37,729 nt of DNA from an uncultured Francisellaceae bacterium. GTDB lineage: Bacteria; Pseudomonadota; Gammaproteobacteria; UBA6186; Azoamicaceae. Made by a program: the position numbers and the translations under genes. Below are positions 8,941 to 17,595 of this stretch, piece by piece (position 1 is the stretch's first letter; every line of letters begins with the position of its first letter). Location of the stretch: NCBI GenBank assembly GCA_903907935.1, contig CAIVQA010000040.1, positions 1-37,729 of the forward strand, read 5' to 3'. The notes below the pieces were generated by a model that worked only from the letters and a program-made list of their open reading frames with translations, did not search any database and had not been told where the DNA came from.

Positions 8941-8954
8941 GTAAACGTTCACGT

Positions 8955-9038
8955 CGTCATTCCGAGACGACGAAAGTCGTCGAGGAATCCAGGCCAATTC
9001 CTGGATTGCTGTCCAGACTTCGTCTGCTCGCAATGACG
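8955..9038. repeat. Palindromic intergenic repeat (CGTCATT...AATGACG type)
   Basis: An 84-bp G+C-rich island in AT-rich DNA, with outer ends CGTCATT and AATGACG. It contains two inner hairpins: GACGAC-GAAA-GTCGTC (8966-8981) and AATCCAGG/CCTGGATT (8986-8993, 9000-9007). Similar CGTCATT...AATCCAGG...AATGACG repeats are scattered in many rickettsial and other symbiont genomes. It sits between two convergent genes and could end transcription from both sides, though no poly-T run follows closely. Confidence 0.8.
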
Positions 9039-9085
9039 AAAGGCGGATTAAAATAGCACCACGTAAATGGTTACGGCTAAGATTA

Positions 9086-9808
9086 TTAATTAACCAAGTT
9101 AAATGTTACTGTTGTTACCACTCGAATTTTTTTATGAAGACTGCCAATTTCATTGTATTCTTCGTTAGGACTGGTAATGCTAAAAGCCCCTTGAGTAGCG
9201 TTCCGAATCTCGCCTACTCTTGATCCTGAATCTTTGGCAAATTGTAAAGCGGCTTGTCTAGCACTTTTTGTTGCTTCAGCAATCATTTCTGTTCGCAAAT
9301 CAGCAAAACTGGTAAAAAAATAACGAACCCTGGAACTAATATTCACTTGTTGTTTGATCAGTTCGGCCGTTTGGTTAGAAATATCTTTAAAAACATCTAC
9401 TTGTTTGGTAGCAACTTTTATTCTACTAGTTAATATATACCGATATTCACTTTTTTCTTGTTCTCCATATTCTCTAGTTTGACGATCAAAAAGCTCTGTT
9501 CCATCCATGGTTACTTCCTCGTCTTTAAAACCTTTAGATTTTAAAAAAATCAACACCGCTTTTATATCTTGGTCATTTTTATTTTGTATTTCGACCAAAT
9601 CATTACCTGGATTTTTAAAAGTTAATATCAGCTCACCCAGATCAGATTTAACTTCCCGTTCTGAAAAACCTTTTACTACAATAGCACGATCACTGGTCTT
9701 AAATTTTTCGATAGAACGACCAATAAAAAAGCCGCTAAGTGCTACTCCTAAAGAAACAACACCTGCTACCACAACTGCAAACCAAGGTTTTATTGTTATA
9801 TTACTCAT
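9086..9808 (-). CDS. SIMPL-domain (DUF541) protein, membrane anchored
   Basis: 240 residues. An N-terminal hydrophobic stretch (about residues 10-29, AVVVAGVVSLGVALSGFFIG) should act as a signal anchor, putting the rest in the periplasm. The remainder matches the SIMPL/DUF541 pattern: VVKGFSEREVKSDLGEL near the start, a middle ending in YRYILTSRIKV, and RQAALQFAKDSGSRVGEIRNATQG near the end. Role in this family is poorly defined, linked to envelope stress in some bacteria. It lies opposite to its neighbours and between two copies of a 26-bp direct repeat, so it looks inserted between the EamA gene and metK. Confidence 0.85.
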   Translation of the reverse strand: MSNITIKPWFAVVVAGVVSLGVALSGFFIGRSIEKFKTSDRAIVVKGFSEREVKSDLGELILTFKNPGNDLVEIQNKNDQDIKAVLIFLKSKGFKDEEVTMDGTELFDRQTREYGEQEKSEYRYILTSRIKVATKQVDVFKDISNQTAELIKQQVNISSRVRYFFTSFADLRTEMIAEATKSARQAALQFAKDSGSRVGEIRNATQGAFSITSPNEEYNEIGSLHKKIRVVTTVTFNLVN

Positions 9809-9919
9809 TGTGTAATTACGCCTTTTTTAAGAATATCTAAATACCACAAACCATATTTACAATTAAATTTAATTAATCTCCAATATAACATAAATCTACA
9901 TGCAAACAAGTCTAGTAAA

Positions 9920-9945
9920 TACTATTTTATTAATTTAAGCTAAAA
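9920..9945 (+). repeat. 26-bp direct repeat, right copy
   Basis: Exact copy of 8915-8940, ending nine bases before the metK ATG. In effect, the tail of the EamA gene is present again upstream of metK. Confidence 0.85.
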
Positions 9946-9954
9946 TTGAAATAT

Positions 9955-11100
9955 ATGACCAAAAGACAATTATTTACTTCTGAATCAGTGTCCGAAGGAC
10001 ACCCAGACAAATTGGCAGATCAAATCTCTGATACTGTACTAGATACTATTCTACAAAAAGATCCTTTCGCTAAAGTAGCATGTGAGGCCTTAGTAAAAAC
10101 TGGATTAGTATTAATCGGTGGAGAAATAAAAACTAATCATACTATTGATCTATTAGTCTTAGAACAGGCTATACGAAACACCATAAATAATGTTGGTTAT
10201 TCCAACGATTTAGCTACATTTAATGGAAATTCTTGTGCTATTTTGCATGCATTAAGTAAACAATCTATAGAAATTACTAATAATGTAAAACAAAAAAAAG
10301 CTTACGAACAAGGAGCAGGGGATCAAGGAATAATGTTTGGTTTTGCTTGTGATGAAACACCTGTTCTTATGCCGGCTCCTATTTTTTACGCTCACTTACT
10401 AATGAAAAGACAAGCCAAACTTAGAAAAAATGGAACTTTATCATGGTTAATGCCAGATGCCAAATGCCAAATTACTTTTTTATACGAAAATTTTACGCCT
10501 ATTCTTATAAATAATGTAATATTTTCTACCCAACATACACCAGATATTTCTTATAAAAAATTACAAGAATCAATAATGGAAAACATAATACTACCTGTTT
10601 TACCAAAAAAATTTTTACATAAAACCACTAAATTTTTAATTAACCCAAGTAAAAAATTTACCATTGGTGGTCCAATTGCAGATTGTGGTTTAACTGGTAG
10701 AAAAATAATGGTTGATACATATGGTGGTATGGCGCGTCATGGAGGTGGAGCCTTTTCTGGAAAAGATCCTTCCAAAGTAGATAGAAGCGGAGCTTTAGTT
10801 GCCAGATTTATTGCAAAAAATCTTGTAGCAAAAAAATTAGCATCTCGTCTTGAGGTACAAATTTGTTATGCTATTGGTCGCTCCCAACCTTTAGCAATTA
10901 ATGTAGACTCCTTTGGCACTGGTAAAATCTCTGATGAAAAGATTAAAAAATTAATAATCCAAAATTTTGATTTACGACCAGCAAAAATTATTGCTGATCT
11001 AAATTTAGCTAGACCCATTTATACTAAAACTGCAGTTTATGGACATTTTGGTAGAAATGAACCAGATTTTACCTGGGAAAAAATTAACAATGTCTTCTAG
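9955..11100 (+). CDS. metK: S-adenosylmethionine synthetase
   Basis: Makes S-adenosylmethionine from methionine and ATP. Seen: LFTSESVSEGHPDKLADQIS near the N-terminus, GAGDQGIMFGFACDET, the phosphate-binding GGAFSGKDPSKVDRSGAL, and the C-terminal YGHFGRNEPDFTWE. The start is the ATG at 9955, which aligns with the family N-terminus; an in-frame TTG at 9946 would add three residues. Length 381 residues, normal. The end overlaps rsmE by 11 bp, so the two are co-translated, and the product is the methyl donor that RsmE uses. No clear Shine-Dalgarno is visible, and the leader is the direct repeat from the EamA end. Confidence 0.97.
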   Translation: MTKRQLFTSESVSEGHPDKLADQISDTVLDTILQKDPFAKVACEALVKTGLVLIGGEIKTNHTIDLLVLEQAIRNTINNVGYSNDLATFNGNSCAILHALSKQSIEITNNVKQKKAYEQGAGDQGIMFGFACDETPVLMPAPIFYAHLLMKRQAKLRKNGTLSWLMPDAKCQITFLYENFTPILINNVIFSTQHTPDISYKKLQESIMENIILPVLPKKFLHKTTKFLINPSKKFTIGGPIADCGLTGRKIMVDTYGGMARHGGGAFSGKDPSKVDRSGALVARFIAKNLVAKKLASRLEVQICYAIGRSQPLAINVDSFGTGKISDEKIKKLIIQNFDLRPAKIIADLNLARPIYTKTAVYGHFGRNEPDFTWEKINNVF

Positions 11101-11869
11101 ATTTTTTGAACAACAATCTATTACCATAAATCATAAAGTTATTTTAAGTGAAGAAAATAGTCATAAAATTATTTCGGTATTAAAATTGCCAATCGGTTCT
11201 ATAATTACTATTTTTAACAACACTAATACAGAATTTACCGCCAAAATTACTGAACTAAAAATTTTTAAAAACAAAAAAAACAATAAATTAATTGAAATAG
11301 AAATCTTAAAAGCTACCACAAACAATTTAGAGTCACCGCTTAAAATTCATTTGGTACAAGCTATTGCTAAAAATGACAACATGGATTTGATTATTCAAAA
11401 AGCAGTTGAGTTAGGAGTACATCAAGTTACCCCAATTATTACTGAAAGAACCATAGTAAAAATTGCTACTAATCAAATAACAAAAAAAATAGATCACTGG
11501 CAATCAATTGCAATTAATGCTTGTTGCCAATGTGGACGTAATATTATTCCTAAAGTTAATCCTGCTTTAGTTTTTAATGATTTTATAAAAAATAATTTTT
11601 TCAATAAATTTATTTTATCTCCAACTATTAAATTTTTAAAAGATGGTCAAAAACTACAAATGGATCTTGCAAAAGAAATTATTTTATTAATTGGACCAGA
11701 AGGAGGTTTTAGCAATAAAGAAATGGAACTAGCAGTACAAAATCAATATCTACCTATAAATATTGGTCCTAGGGTATTACGTACTGAAACTGCATCTCTT
11801 GTAGCACTTAGTATATTTCAATATCAGTATGGAGATTTGAACAAAAATGATAACTACTCACTAAGGTAG
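11090..11869 (+). CDS. rsmE: 16S rRNA m3U1498 methyltransferase
   Basis: SPOUT-class methyltransferase for U1498 of 16S rRNA. The N-terminal PUA-like part (SSRFFEQQ, then HKIISVLKLPIGS) and the C-terminal SPOUT knot are visible: QAIAKNDNMDLIIQKAVELG, CCQCGR, LLIGPEGGFSNKEMELA and GPRVLRTETASLVALS. 259 residues, normal length. The start at 11090 overlaps the metK stop region and matches the family N-terminus; a longer frame from 11039 would run through metK. Confidence 0.93.
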   Translation: MSSRFFEQQSITINHKVILSEENSHKIISVLKLPIGSIITIFNNTNTEFTAKITELKIFKNKKNNKLIEIEILKATTNNLESPLKIHLVQAIAKNDNMDLIIQKAVELGVHQVTPIITERTIVKIATNQITKKIDHWQSIAINACCQCGRNIIPKVNPALVFNDFIKNNFFNKFILSPTIKFLKDGQKLQMDLAKEIILLIGPEGGFSNKEMELAVQNQYLPINIGPRVLRTETASLVALSIFQYQYGDLNKNDNYSLR

Positions 11870-11904
11870 AACTTTCAAAAATTTAACATACTAATAATTT
11901 AACT

Positions 11905-13371
11905 ATGATAAATGATAATAATCACTCATCAAAATATATTTTTTTTGATTTTATAAAAACAGAGTTAGATCTAGAAAATCCCGACCATAAACTTTCTTAT
12001 GAAATTCTAACTACCATCGAAAATATGTACCGTAATTCGTTATTGCAAGAATCAGCAATAAAAAAATTAATGAACAAATCTAAGGAGCTACATACAAAAA
12101 TCAATTTGATTGTTCAACCATGTAGCACCTTAGATACTGCAGCAGTATGGGATCCATCTTGTAACCAAATAAAAATAGAGTTACCAAATTCACAATTGCA
12201 GTCTAGAAACCTAGAAAAAACAATATATACATTTGTTGACAATTTAATGTGGGAATTATGTAACAGTGTTAACAAATACTTTACTTATCAAAACTGCTTA
12301 AGTTTAAGTGTAATTGGCATGCAATCTCCAGATCTATCTGCCTTTTTAAACGAATTAGCAGAATATCAAACAGCACTAGAACACTTCCAAATAATATGGC
12401 ATATAGCAGCTGATAGTAAAAAAGTAATTAATTCTTCAATAGGGTTTGAACAAAAAATACTAAAAATATTTTCTTTATACTCTTCGACACTCGAAATTGA
12501 TTCATTTCGTCAGTATTGGCTCTACGTTAGCTATAATAACAACTCTTCTGCATATAACTATTTAACCCATAGTGGTTTTTATAGAAAAGATAGTGTAGTT
12601 TTAAACGAAAAACTATCAAACTCAACATTATCTGAATTAACATTTGAAGAAGATGATAAACATGAAAAACAACTCAATAAAATTTATGATGAAATAATTA
12701 CAGAATTAAAACACGGTACTTTCGATATAACTATAGTTAAAAAAAAATATTCATCAACATTAATAGATGCTGCTTCTTATGATGAAGATAATAAAAATAA
12801 TTATTATTTATTATATCAAATAATTTTTAAAGAAGGTAACCGACATGCAATAATTAAAGAATTTTCTTTCATTTTTGAAATAGAGTCCATAATTATTGAT
12901 GTAGCACAAAATAAATTAAGCTTAAATAAAGTAAGTGAAGACGAAAAAACACTTATATACTTGGCATTTGATATCGCCATCGAATGTAATAATTTATCCT
13001 TATCAAATATAAATAAGATTGAAACTATTATAAACAAACATAGACCACTTTTGGAAGAAATAAGAATAAGAAACAGTACTCTTGCAGCAAAATATCAAAG
13101 TAGTTTATATACTATTTTGGATACTAAACATTTTCCTTTAACATATAAATATATTATACAACAATATCTCCAACAAGAATGGTTTGGGTTTTCTTCAGAA
13201 TTTATAGATCTATTACATAATGCGCTTAATATTAAGAGTTTGTGGCGCCATCAAAAAGAACTGGTTTTATTTAGTTATAAAAACAATGATGATTATGAAA
13301 TAGAAGAAGATGATTTTATTCTAGAAAAACCCAAAGTATGTCCTCTTATGATCAAAAATTATGTACAATAA
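11905..13371 (+). CDS. Unknown protein, paralog A of a two-member family
   Basis: 488 residues, not recognised. It is homologous along its whole length to the protein at 14852-16330, with about half the residues identical by eye. Shared blocks: SKYxFFDFIxTELxLEN near the start, LIVQP then AxWDxxxxQIKIExPNS (about 70-100), a helix ending in ELCNSxN (about 115-120), QNKLxLNKVSxDEKTLIYLAF (about 330-350) and RNSTLAxKYQxSLY (about 390). No signal peptide or membrane segments. The strand-then-helix ending in EL-x-N resembles zinc peptidase layouts, but there is no HExxH, so enzyme activity is not implied. It ends 13 bp inside the convergent MATE gene. It could be a host-directed effector; that is inference from context only. 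Confidence 0.8.
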   Translation: MINDNNHSSKYIFFDFIKTELDLENPDHKLSYEILTTIENMYRNSLLQESAIKKLMNKSKELHTKINLIVQPCSTLDTAAVWDPSCNQIKIELPNSQLQSRNLEKTIYTFVDNLMWELCNSVNKYFTYQNCLSLSVIGMQSPDLSAFLNELAEYQTALEHFQIIWHIAADSKKVINSSIGFEQKILKIFSLYSSTLEIDSFRQYWLYVSYNNNSSAYNYLTHSGFYRKDSVVLNEKLSNSTLSELTFEEDDKHEKQLNKIYDEIITELKHGTFDITIVKKKYSSTLIDAASYDEDNKNNYYLLYQIIFKEGNRHAIIKEFSFIFEIESIIIDVAQNKLSLNKVSEDEKTLIYLAFDIAIECNNLSLSNINKIETIINKHRPLLEEIRIRNSTLAAKYQSSLYTILDTKHFPLTYKYIIQQYLQQEWFGFSSEFIDLLHNALNIKSLWRHQKELVLFSYKNNDDYEIEEDDFILEKPKVCPLMIKNYVQ

Positions 13372-14741
13372 CCACGTTCTGGAATGCCAGCAATTTTTCT
13401 TTTAGATCTATAAGAAAAAATTAAAAAATTTATCATTGATGACATACAAATTAACTGCCAACTAGAAATCATTAAAGCACCGTTAGTTCTTATTATTAAC
13501 ACGTAGATTGGCAATACTGCAAACACCACAACACTAATTACATTAACAACCATAATAAACTTAACATCTCCAACAGAGGTTAGTATAGCACTTCTAATCC
13601 ACGCTAATCCTTCTAAGGTAAAACATAATAGTACCCAAAAACAATTAATATTTGCTAAATCAAACAAATGTACCAACTCTTCTGAAGGAAAAAACATTTT
13701 TACAACTGCATTAGAATTAATCATTAACGCTAATAATAATATTAAACAGAAAACCATATGAACATATGTTGCAGAAATTAAATTTTTAGAAATTAAATGA
13801 TATTTTTTAGCCCCAATAAAATTAGAAGAAATCGCCATTACGCCTTTTTGTAGCCCTTCGGAAAAAAAAGCAAACAAAATAAATAAGCTTTGTCCTAAAC
13901 TAAATAAAGTAACTTGTTCATTATTTACAGTAGCTAACATTTGAGCAACTAATGCCCAAGCAGATATTTCTAATACATGGGATAAAGAATTTGGCAACCC
14001 TATATTCAAAAGATTCTTAAATATTTTATAATTGAACCTCCATATCGCACAACCATATTTAGCACGATTACGTTTAGAAAAAAATATTCCAGCTAATATA
14101 ACTACCTGTATAACTTGTGCAAATAACGTAGCAACTGCAGCTCCCTGTAAGCCAAGCCTAGGGAAAATCCAAAAACCAAATACTAATATTAACGCTAAAA
14201 TCAAATTTATAACATTACTGATAATTACTGCGATTGTTACAAAATAACCCCTACCTTGCCCTATAAAAAAGGCTCCTAATGCTGCTGCTAATCCAAAAAA
14301 CGGGCAACTAATCATAGAAATGAAATAATAGTTAGTACCGATAGACTGATAAATAGTTGGAACTAATAACTTAGAACCCCAAAATGCTAAAGGTACACAT
14401 AACAAAAAGCTAAATAAACATAACCAAATTGCTTGCCATACTGGTTCACCCATACGAGTAAAATCCCTGGCACCATTTAATTTACCTACAAATACTTCAA
14501 CTATTGCTGTAATTCCAATTAATCCATAATCAAATACATAACAAACTAAACCAATGGTTGCAGCTGCATTCATAGCCTCATTAGAAAATCTAGCTAAAAT
14601 TAATCGATCTATAAACAACATTAAATAGCCAGATAAGTAAGAAATCATTAATGGGTAAGAAATGTGCAATACCTCTTTAATGCCACCTTCTTTATGCGGA
14701 GTTAATTGTTCCATATCCGAAACTTTTGGTTGTACTAACAT
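13359..14741 (-). CDS. MATE-family efflux transporter
   Basis: An integral membrane protein with about twelve hydrophobic segments. It matches the MATE/NorM pattern: a first half with ISYPLMISYLSGYLMLFIDR and LARFSNEAMNAAATIG, and a second half beginning near residue 240 with LLNIGLPNSLSHVLEISAW. Members export drugs or metabolites using Na+ or H+ gradients; the substrate cannot be told. I give the ATG at 14741; a GTG at 14759 and an ATG at 14714 are also in frame and none has a good Shine-Dalgarno. It lies opposite to and between the two paralogous unknown genes, overlapping the first by 13 bp tail to tail, so it may have been inserted into a tandem pair. Confidence 0.9.
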   Translation of the reverse strand: MLVQPKVSDMEQLTPHKEGGIKEVLHISYPLMISYLSGYLMLFIDRLILARFSNEAMNAAATIGLVCYVFDYGLIGITAIVEVFVGKLNGARDFTRMGEPVWQAIWLCLFSFLLCVPLAFWGSKLLVPTIYQSIGTNYYFISMISCPFFGLAAALGAFFIGQGRGYFVTIAVIISNVINLILALILVFGFWIFPRLGLQGAAVATLFAQVIQVVILAGIFFSKRNRAKYGCAIWRFNYKIFKNLLNIGLPNSLSHVLEISAWALVAQMLATVNNEQVTLFSLGQSLFILFAFFSEGLQKGVMAISSNFIGAKKYHLISKNLISATYVHMVFCLILLLALMINSNAVVKMFFPSEELVHLFDLANINCFWVLLCFTLEGLAWIRSAILTSVGDVKFIMVVNVISVVVFAVLPIYVLIIRTNGALMISSWQLICMSSMINFLIFSYRSKRKIAGIPERGYCT

Positions 14742-14851
14742 GTTTTTTCTGAAAACCACTCAATTGTTGTATTGATTCTTTCATGCTAGAATAACAAAGT
14801 CAAACAAAATTAGCAAGGTAGCTAATTCAAAGATAAGGATTTTCATAATTT

Positions 14852-16330
14852 ATGCCATCAAAATACACTTTCTTCGATTTTATAGAAACAGAACTAAATT
14901 TAGAAAATCATGATGATAAACTCTCTTATGACATTCTAAGCACTATCGAAAAAATGTATAATAATCCGCTATTACAAGAATCTATTGTAAAAAAACTAAT
15001 AGCTAAGTCTAAAAATTTACATACAAATATCAGTTTAATTGTACAACCAATACATTCTTTAGATACTGGAGCAGAATGGGATATACTTAATAAACAAATA
15101 AAAATAGAAAATCCAAATTCAACTCTGCATGGGACAAATTTAGAAGAATCTATATACATTTTTGCTAGAAATTTATTTTTTGAACTATGTAATAGTATTA
15201 ATCTTTATTTTAGTAAACAAAACGTTGGTAGTTTAATAATAGCTGGAATACAATCTCCCGACATGTTTGCTTTTTTGAAAGAATTAGCAGAATACCCAAC
15301 AGCTCTAGAATGCTCAAAAATATTACAACAGTTTAAAATAGATAGTAATGAGATAACTAATATTTTTACAGAAACAGAGCAAACACTATTAAAAATATTT
15401 AATTCTTATTACTCACTGTTTGATATTTTGGAACTTGATTCATTTCTAGAATATTGGCAATACATGAGCTCTGTTAAAAAAGGCCATGTATATCGTGATT
15501 TAGCTCACACTAGTGTTTATATAAATCAAGGTATATTATTAATAGAAAAACTACAAAACATTAAACTATCTGAATTAAACATCGAAGACTCCGAAGAAGA
15601 AATAGATCAATATGAAGAACAACTAAACAAAATTTACGATGAAGTTGCTGCAGAGTTAAAAAATGGTACTTTTAATCTAGCTACAATAAAAGAAAAATAT
15701 TCAACTATATTAATAGAAGCTGCTACAGACGATCAAAGTAACAAAACTGCTTACTATTCTCTATATCAAATCATTTTTGGAGATGGCTGCAAATGTACTT
15801 CAATCAAAGAATTATCTGTATTTTTTAATATAGGATCTATTATTGTAGATGTAGCTCAAAATAAATTAAATTTAAATAAAGTAAGCAAAGACGAAAAAAC
15901 ACTTATATATTTAGCATTTGAAATTATTAAAGACTTTAATCAATTAAATACAATAAAAGATATTATAGAAGTTATTGCAAATAAATATAAAGAACCTTTG
16001 GAACAAATAAAAATAAGAAATAGTACCCTTGCAGAAAAATATCAAAATAGCTTGTATGCTCTTTTAGATACTACATTTTTATCTCACACATTAAGTGATT
16101 TTATAAAACAAATTTGCCAAGACTTACGTTATTTTTCTCCAGAAATTATAGATCTATTACATACTGCCAATAATCTTAAAAGTTTGTGGTGCCATCAGAA
16201 AGAACTAGTATTATTTAGTTATGGCAACAATGAAACACAAACTGTACATGATGATCATTATACACCTAAAGAAAATAAATCTACTCCATTAATTCCAAAA
16301 ACCTGGCCTCTATGCATTTGCTATAAATAA
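14852..16330 (+). CDS. Unknown protein, paralog B of a two-member family
   Basis: 492 residues, the partner of the gene at 11905-13371, with the same block order and length. It differs most in the middle acidic stretch (IEDSEEEIDQYEEQLNKIYD) and the C-terminus, which has TQTVHDDHYTP. A TVHD motif also occurs twice in the repeat protein at 186-2219, with a matching 16-base DNA stretch. No signal peptide, membrane segment or known catalytic motif. Both paralogs have open frames without frameshifts and keep conserved hydrophobic positions, so both are probably functional. The ATG at 14852 matches the start of homology with paralog A. Confidence 0.8.
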   Translation: MPSKYTFFDFIETELNLENHDDKLSYDILSTIEKMYNNPLLQESIVKKLIAKSKNLHTNISLIVQPIHSLDTGAEWDILNKQIKIENPNSTLHGTNLEESIYIFARNLFFELCNSINLYFSKQNVGSLIIAGIQSPDMFAFLKELAEYPTALECSKILQQFKIDSNEITNIFTETEQTLLKIFNSYYSLFDILELDSFLEYWQYMSSVKKGHVYRDLAHTSVYINQGILLIEKLQNIKLSELNIEDSEEEIDQYEEQLNKIYDEVAAELKNGTFNLATIKEKYSTILIEAATDDQSNKTAYYSLYQIIFGDGCKCTSIKELSVFFNIGSIIVDVAQNKLNLNKVSKDEKTLIYLAFEIIKDFNQLNTIKDIIEVIANKYKEPLEQIKIRNSTLAEKYQNSLYALLDTTFLSHTLSDFIKQICQDLRYFSPEIIDLLHTANNLKSLWCHQKELVLFSYGNNETQTVHDDHYTPKENKSTPLIPKTWPLCICYK

Positions 16331-16343
16331 TTTTAGAATAAGC

Positions 16344-17564
16344 TTATAAACTCGCCCACCATGGCTTTGCTATCATTGGTTTTGGTAATTTTCCAAGAAA
16401 ATCAACATTAACATTACTAGATTTATCTTGTAGATTTAGTGACAAATTCTTTTGCAAAGATCCAAAAATATCATTAGCCATAGCTGGAGCTAAAACTAAT
16501 TTTGTTGGCCAAGCAAATATAACATTATTTAATGCAAACCAAGTGGCATTATCTGGTTTTTTACCATTAGGTTGTAAATGTTCAGCACGATTAATATTAA
16601 AACTACCCCAAGCATAGTCTGGATCATTAAAGTCTAGCCATGGAAATATAGAATTTAACAATTCTTTAAAGGCAGCTAATTGTTCCGTACTAGATTTATT
16701 AACCCCATCTTCTGCAATCTGTCCACCGCAATACCAAACAACTTGATCACGAGTGGTTTTATGACTACTAATGGTTATAATTGGCTTCGATTGTAAACCT
16801 ATATTATGACCATAGAGCATTGGTAAAAATTTACCTTTAACTGCAACCATATGTAATGGTCGCACTTGCATTTTAGGCCCGTCTTTTAATAGGCTTGAAA
16901 TTTTTTGAATACCTTCTCCGGCAGTAAAAATATATTGTTGAGAATTTAATAAAAATCGTTCTCCGTTAACATCAATAAAAAATTTATTTATTTTGTTATT
17001 ATTAACTTCTAATTCTAAATTAATATTATTTACCTGTAAGCAATATTGGTATATAGGAGCGGTTAATTCTTGTAACAGAACTGATAAATTTAAAACGGTT
17101 TCATGAAGTTTATAAACAGAACCATTAAAATGTTTATTTATAAACGGTACTGGCAGATGTTCTGGAGCTACTTTTTCTACTTTACTTTTTAATAAATTAC
17201 TAACAAAAAAATTGGCAAGTTTTGATGTTAATTGATTATTCGACCATAAATATTGATGATCTATTAATTTACAATTTTCAGTTAATTTAATAGAACTCTG
17301 ATCAAGAAAAGCTTGCTCCCATAAGTGTAATGCTTCCGAATCAGAAATCGCCTTCATATCTCCAGTTACATTGCCTTGTAACGCATATTTAATACCACTG
17401 TGCAACATACCCTGAGAATTAATAGTTTGATTAGCCCCAATAGCATCGGTTTCTAATAAAACAAAATTTATCCCATTATTTTTTAATATATTGGCTAACC
17501 ATAGCCCAGCAATACCAGCACCAATAACTACTACATCTGTTTTGATTGTTTTTATTTCTGCCAT
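16344..17564 (-). CDS. FAD-dependent oxidoreductase (DAO/GlpD-like)
   Basis: 406 residues. The N-terminus has the FAD dinucleotide-binding fold, VVVIGAGIAGLWLANILKNNG, with an acidic residue ending the second strand (FVLLETD). A motif NSQGMLHSGIKYALQG follows, like the HxG region of the D-amino acid oxidase / glycerol-3-phosphate dehydrogenase / 2-hydroxyglutarate oxidase superfamily. The C-terminal half contains WYCGGQIAEDG and YAWGSFNINRAEH. Substrate unknown. I use the ATG at 17564, with AAGGGAAA just upstream, rather than the ORF start at 17588. It follows ychF by 31 bp and may be the last gene of the rplY-pth-ychF unit. Confidence 0.85.
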   Translation of the reverse strand: MAEIKTIKTDVVVIGAGIAGLWLANILKNNGINFVLLETDAIGANQTINSQGMLHSGIKYALQGNVTGDMKAISDSEALHLWEQAFLDQSSIKLTENCKLIDHQYLWSNNQLTSKLANFFVSNLLKSKVEKVAPEHLPVPFINKHFNGSVYKLHETVLNLSVLLQELTAPIYQYCLQVNNINLELEVNNNKINKFFIDVNGERFLLNSQQYIFTAGEGIQKISSLLKDGPKMQVRPLHMVAVKGKFLPMLYGHNIGLQSKPIITISSHKTTRDQVVWYCGGQIAEDGVNKSSTEQLAAFKELLNSIFPWLDFNDPDYAWGSFNINRAEHLQPNGKKPDNATWFALNNVIFAWPTKLVLAPAMANDIFGSLQKNLSLNLQDKSSNVNVDFLGKLPKPMIAKPWWASL

Positions 17565-17595
17565 ATTTTCCCTTAGGAACGCACACATTCCTTAT

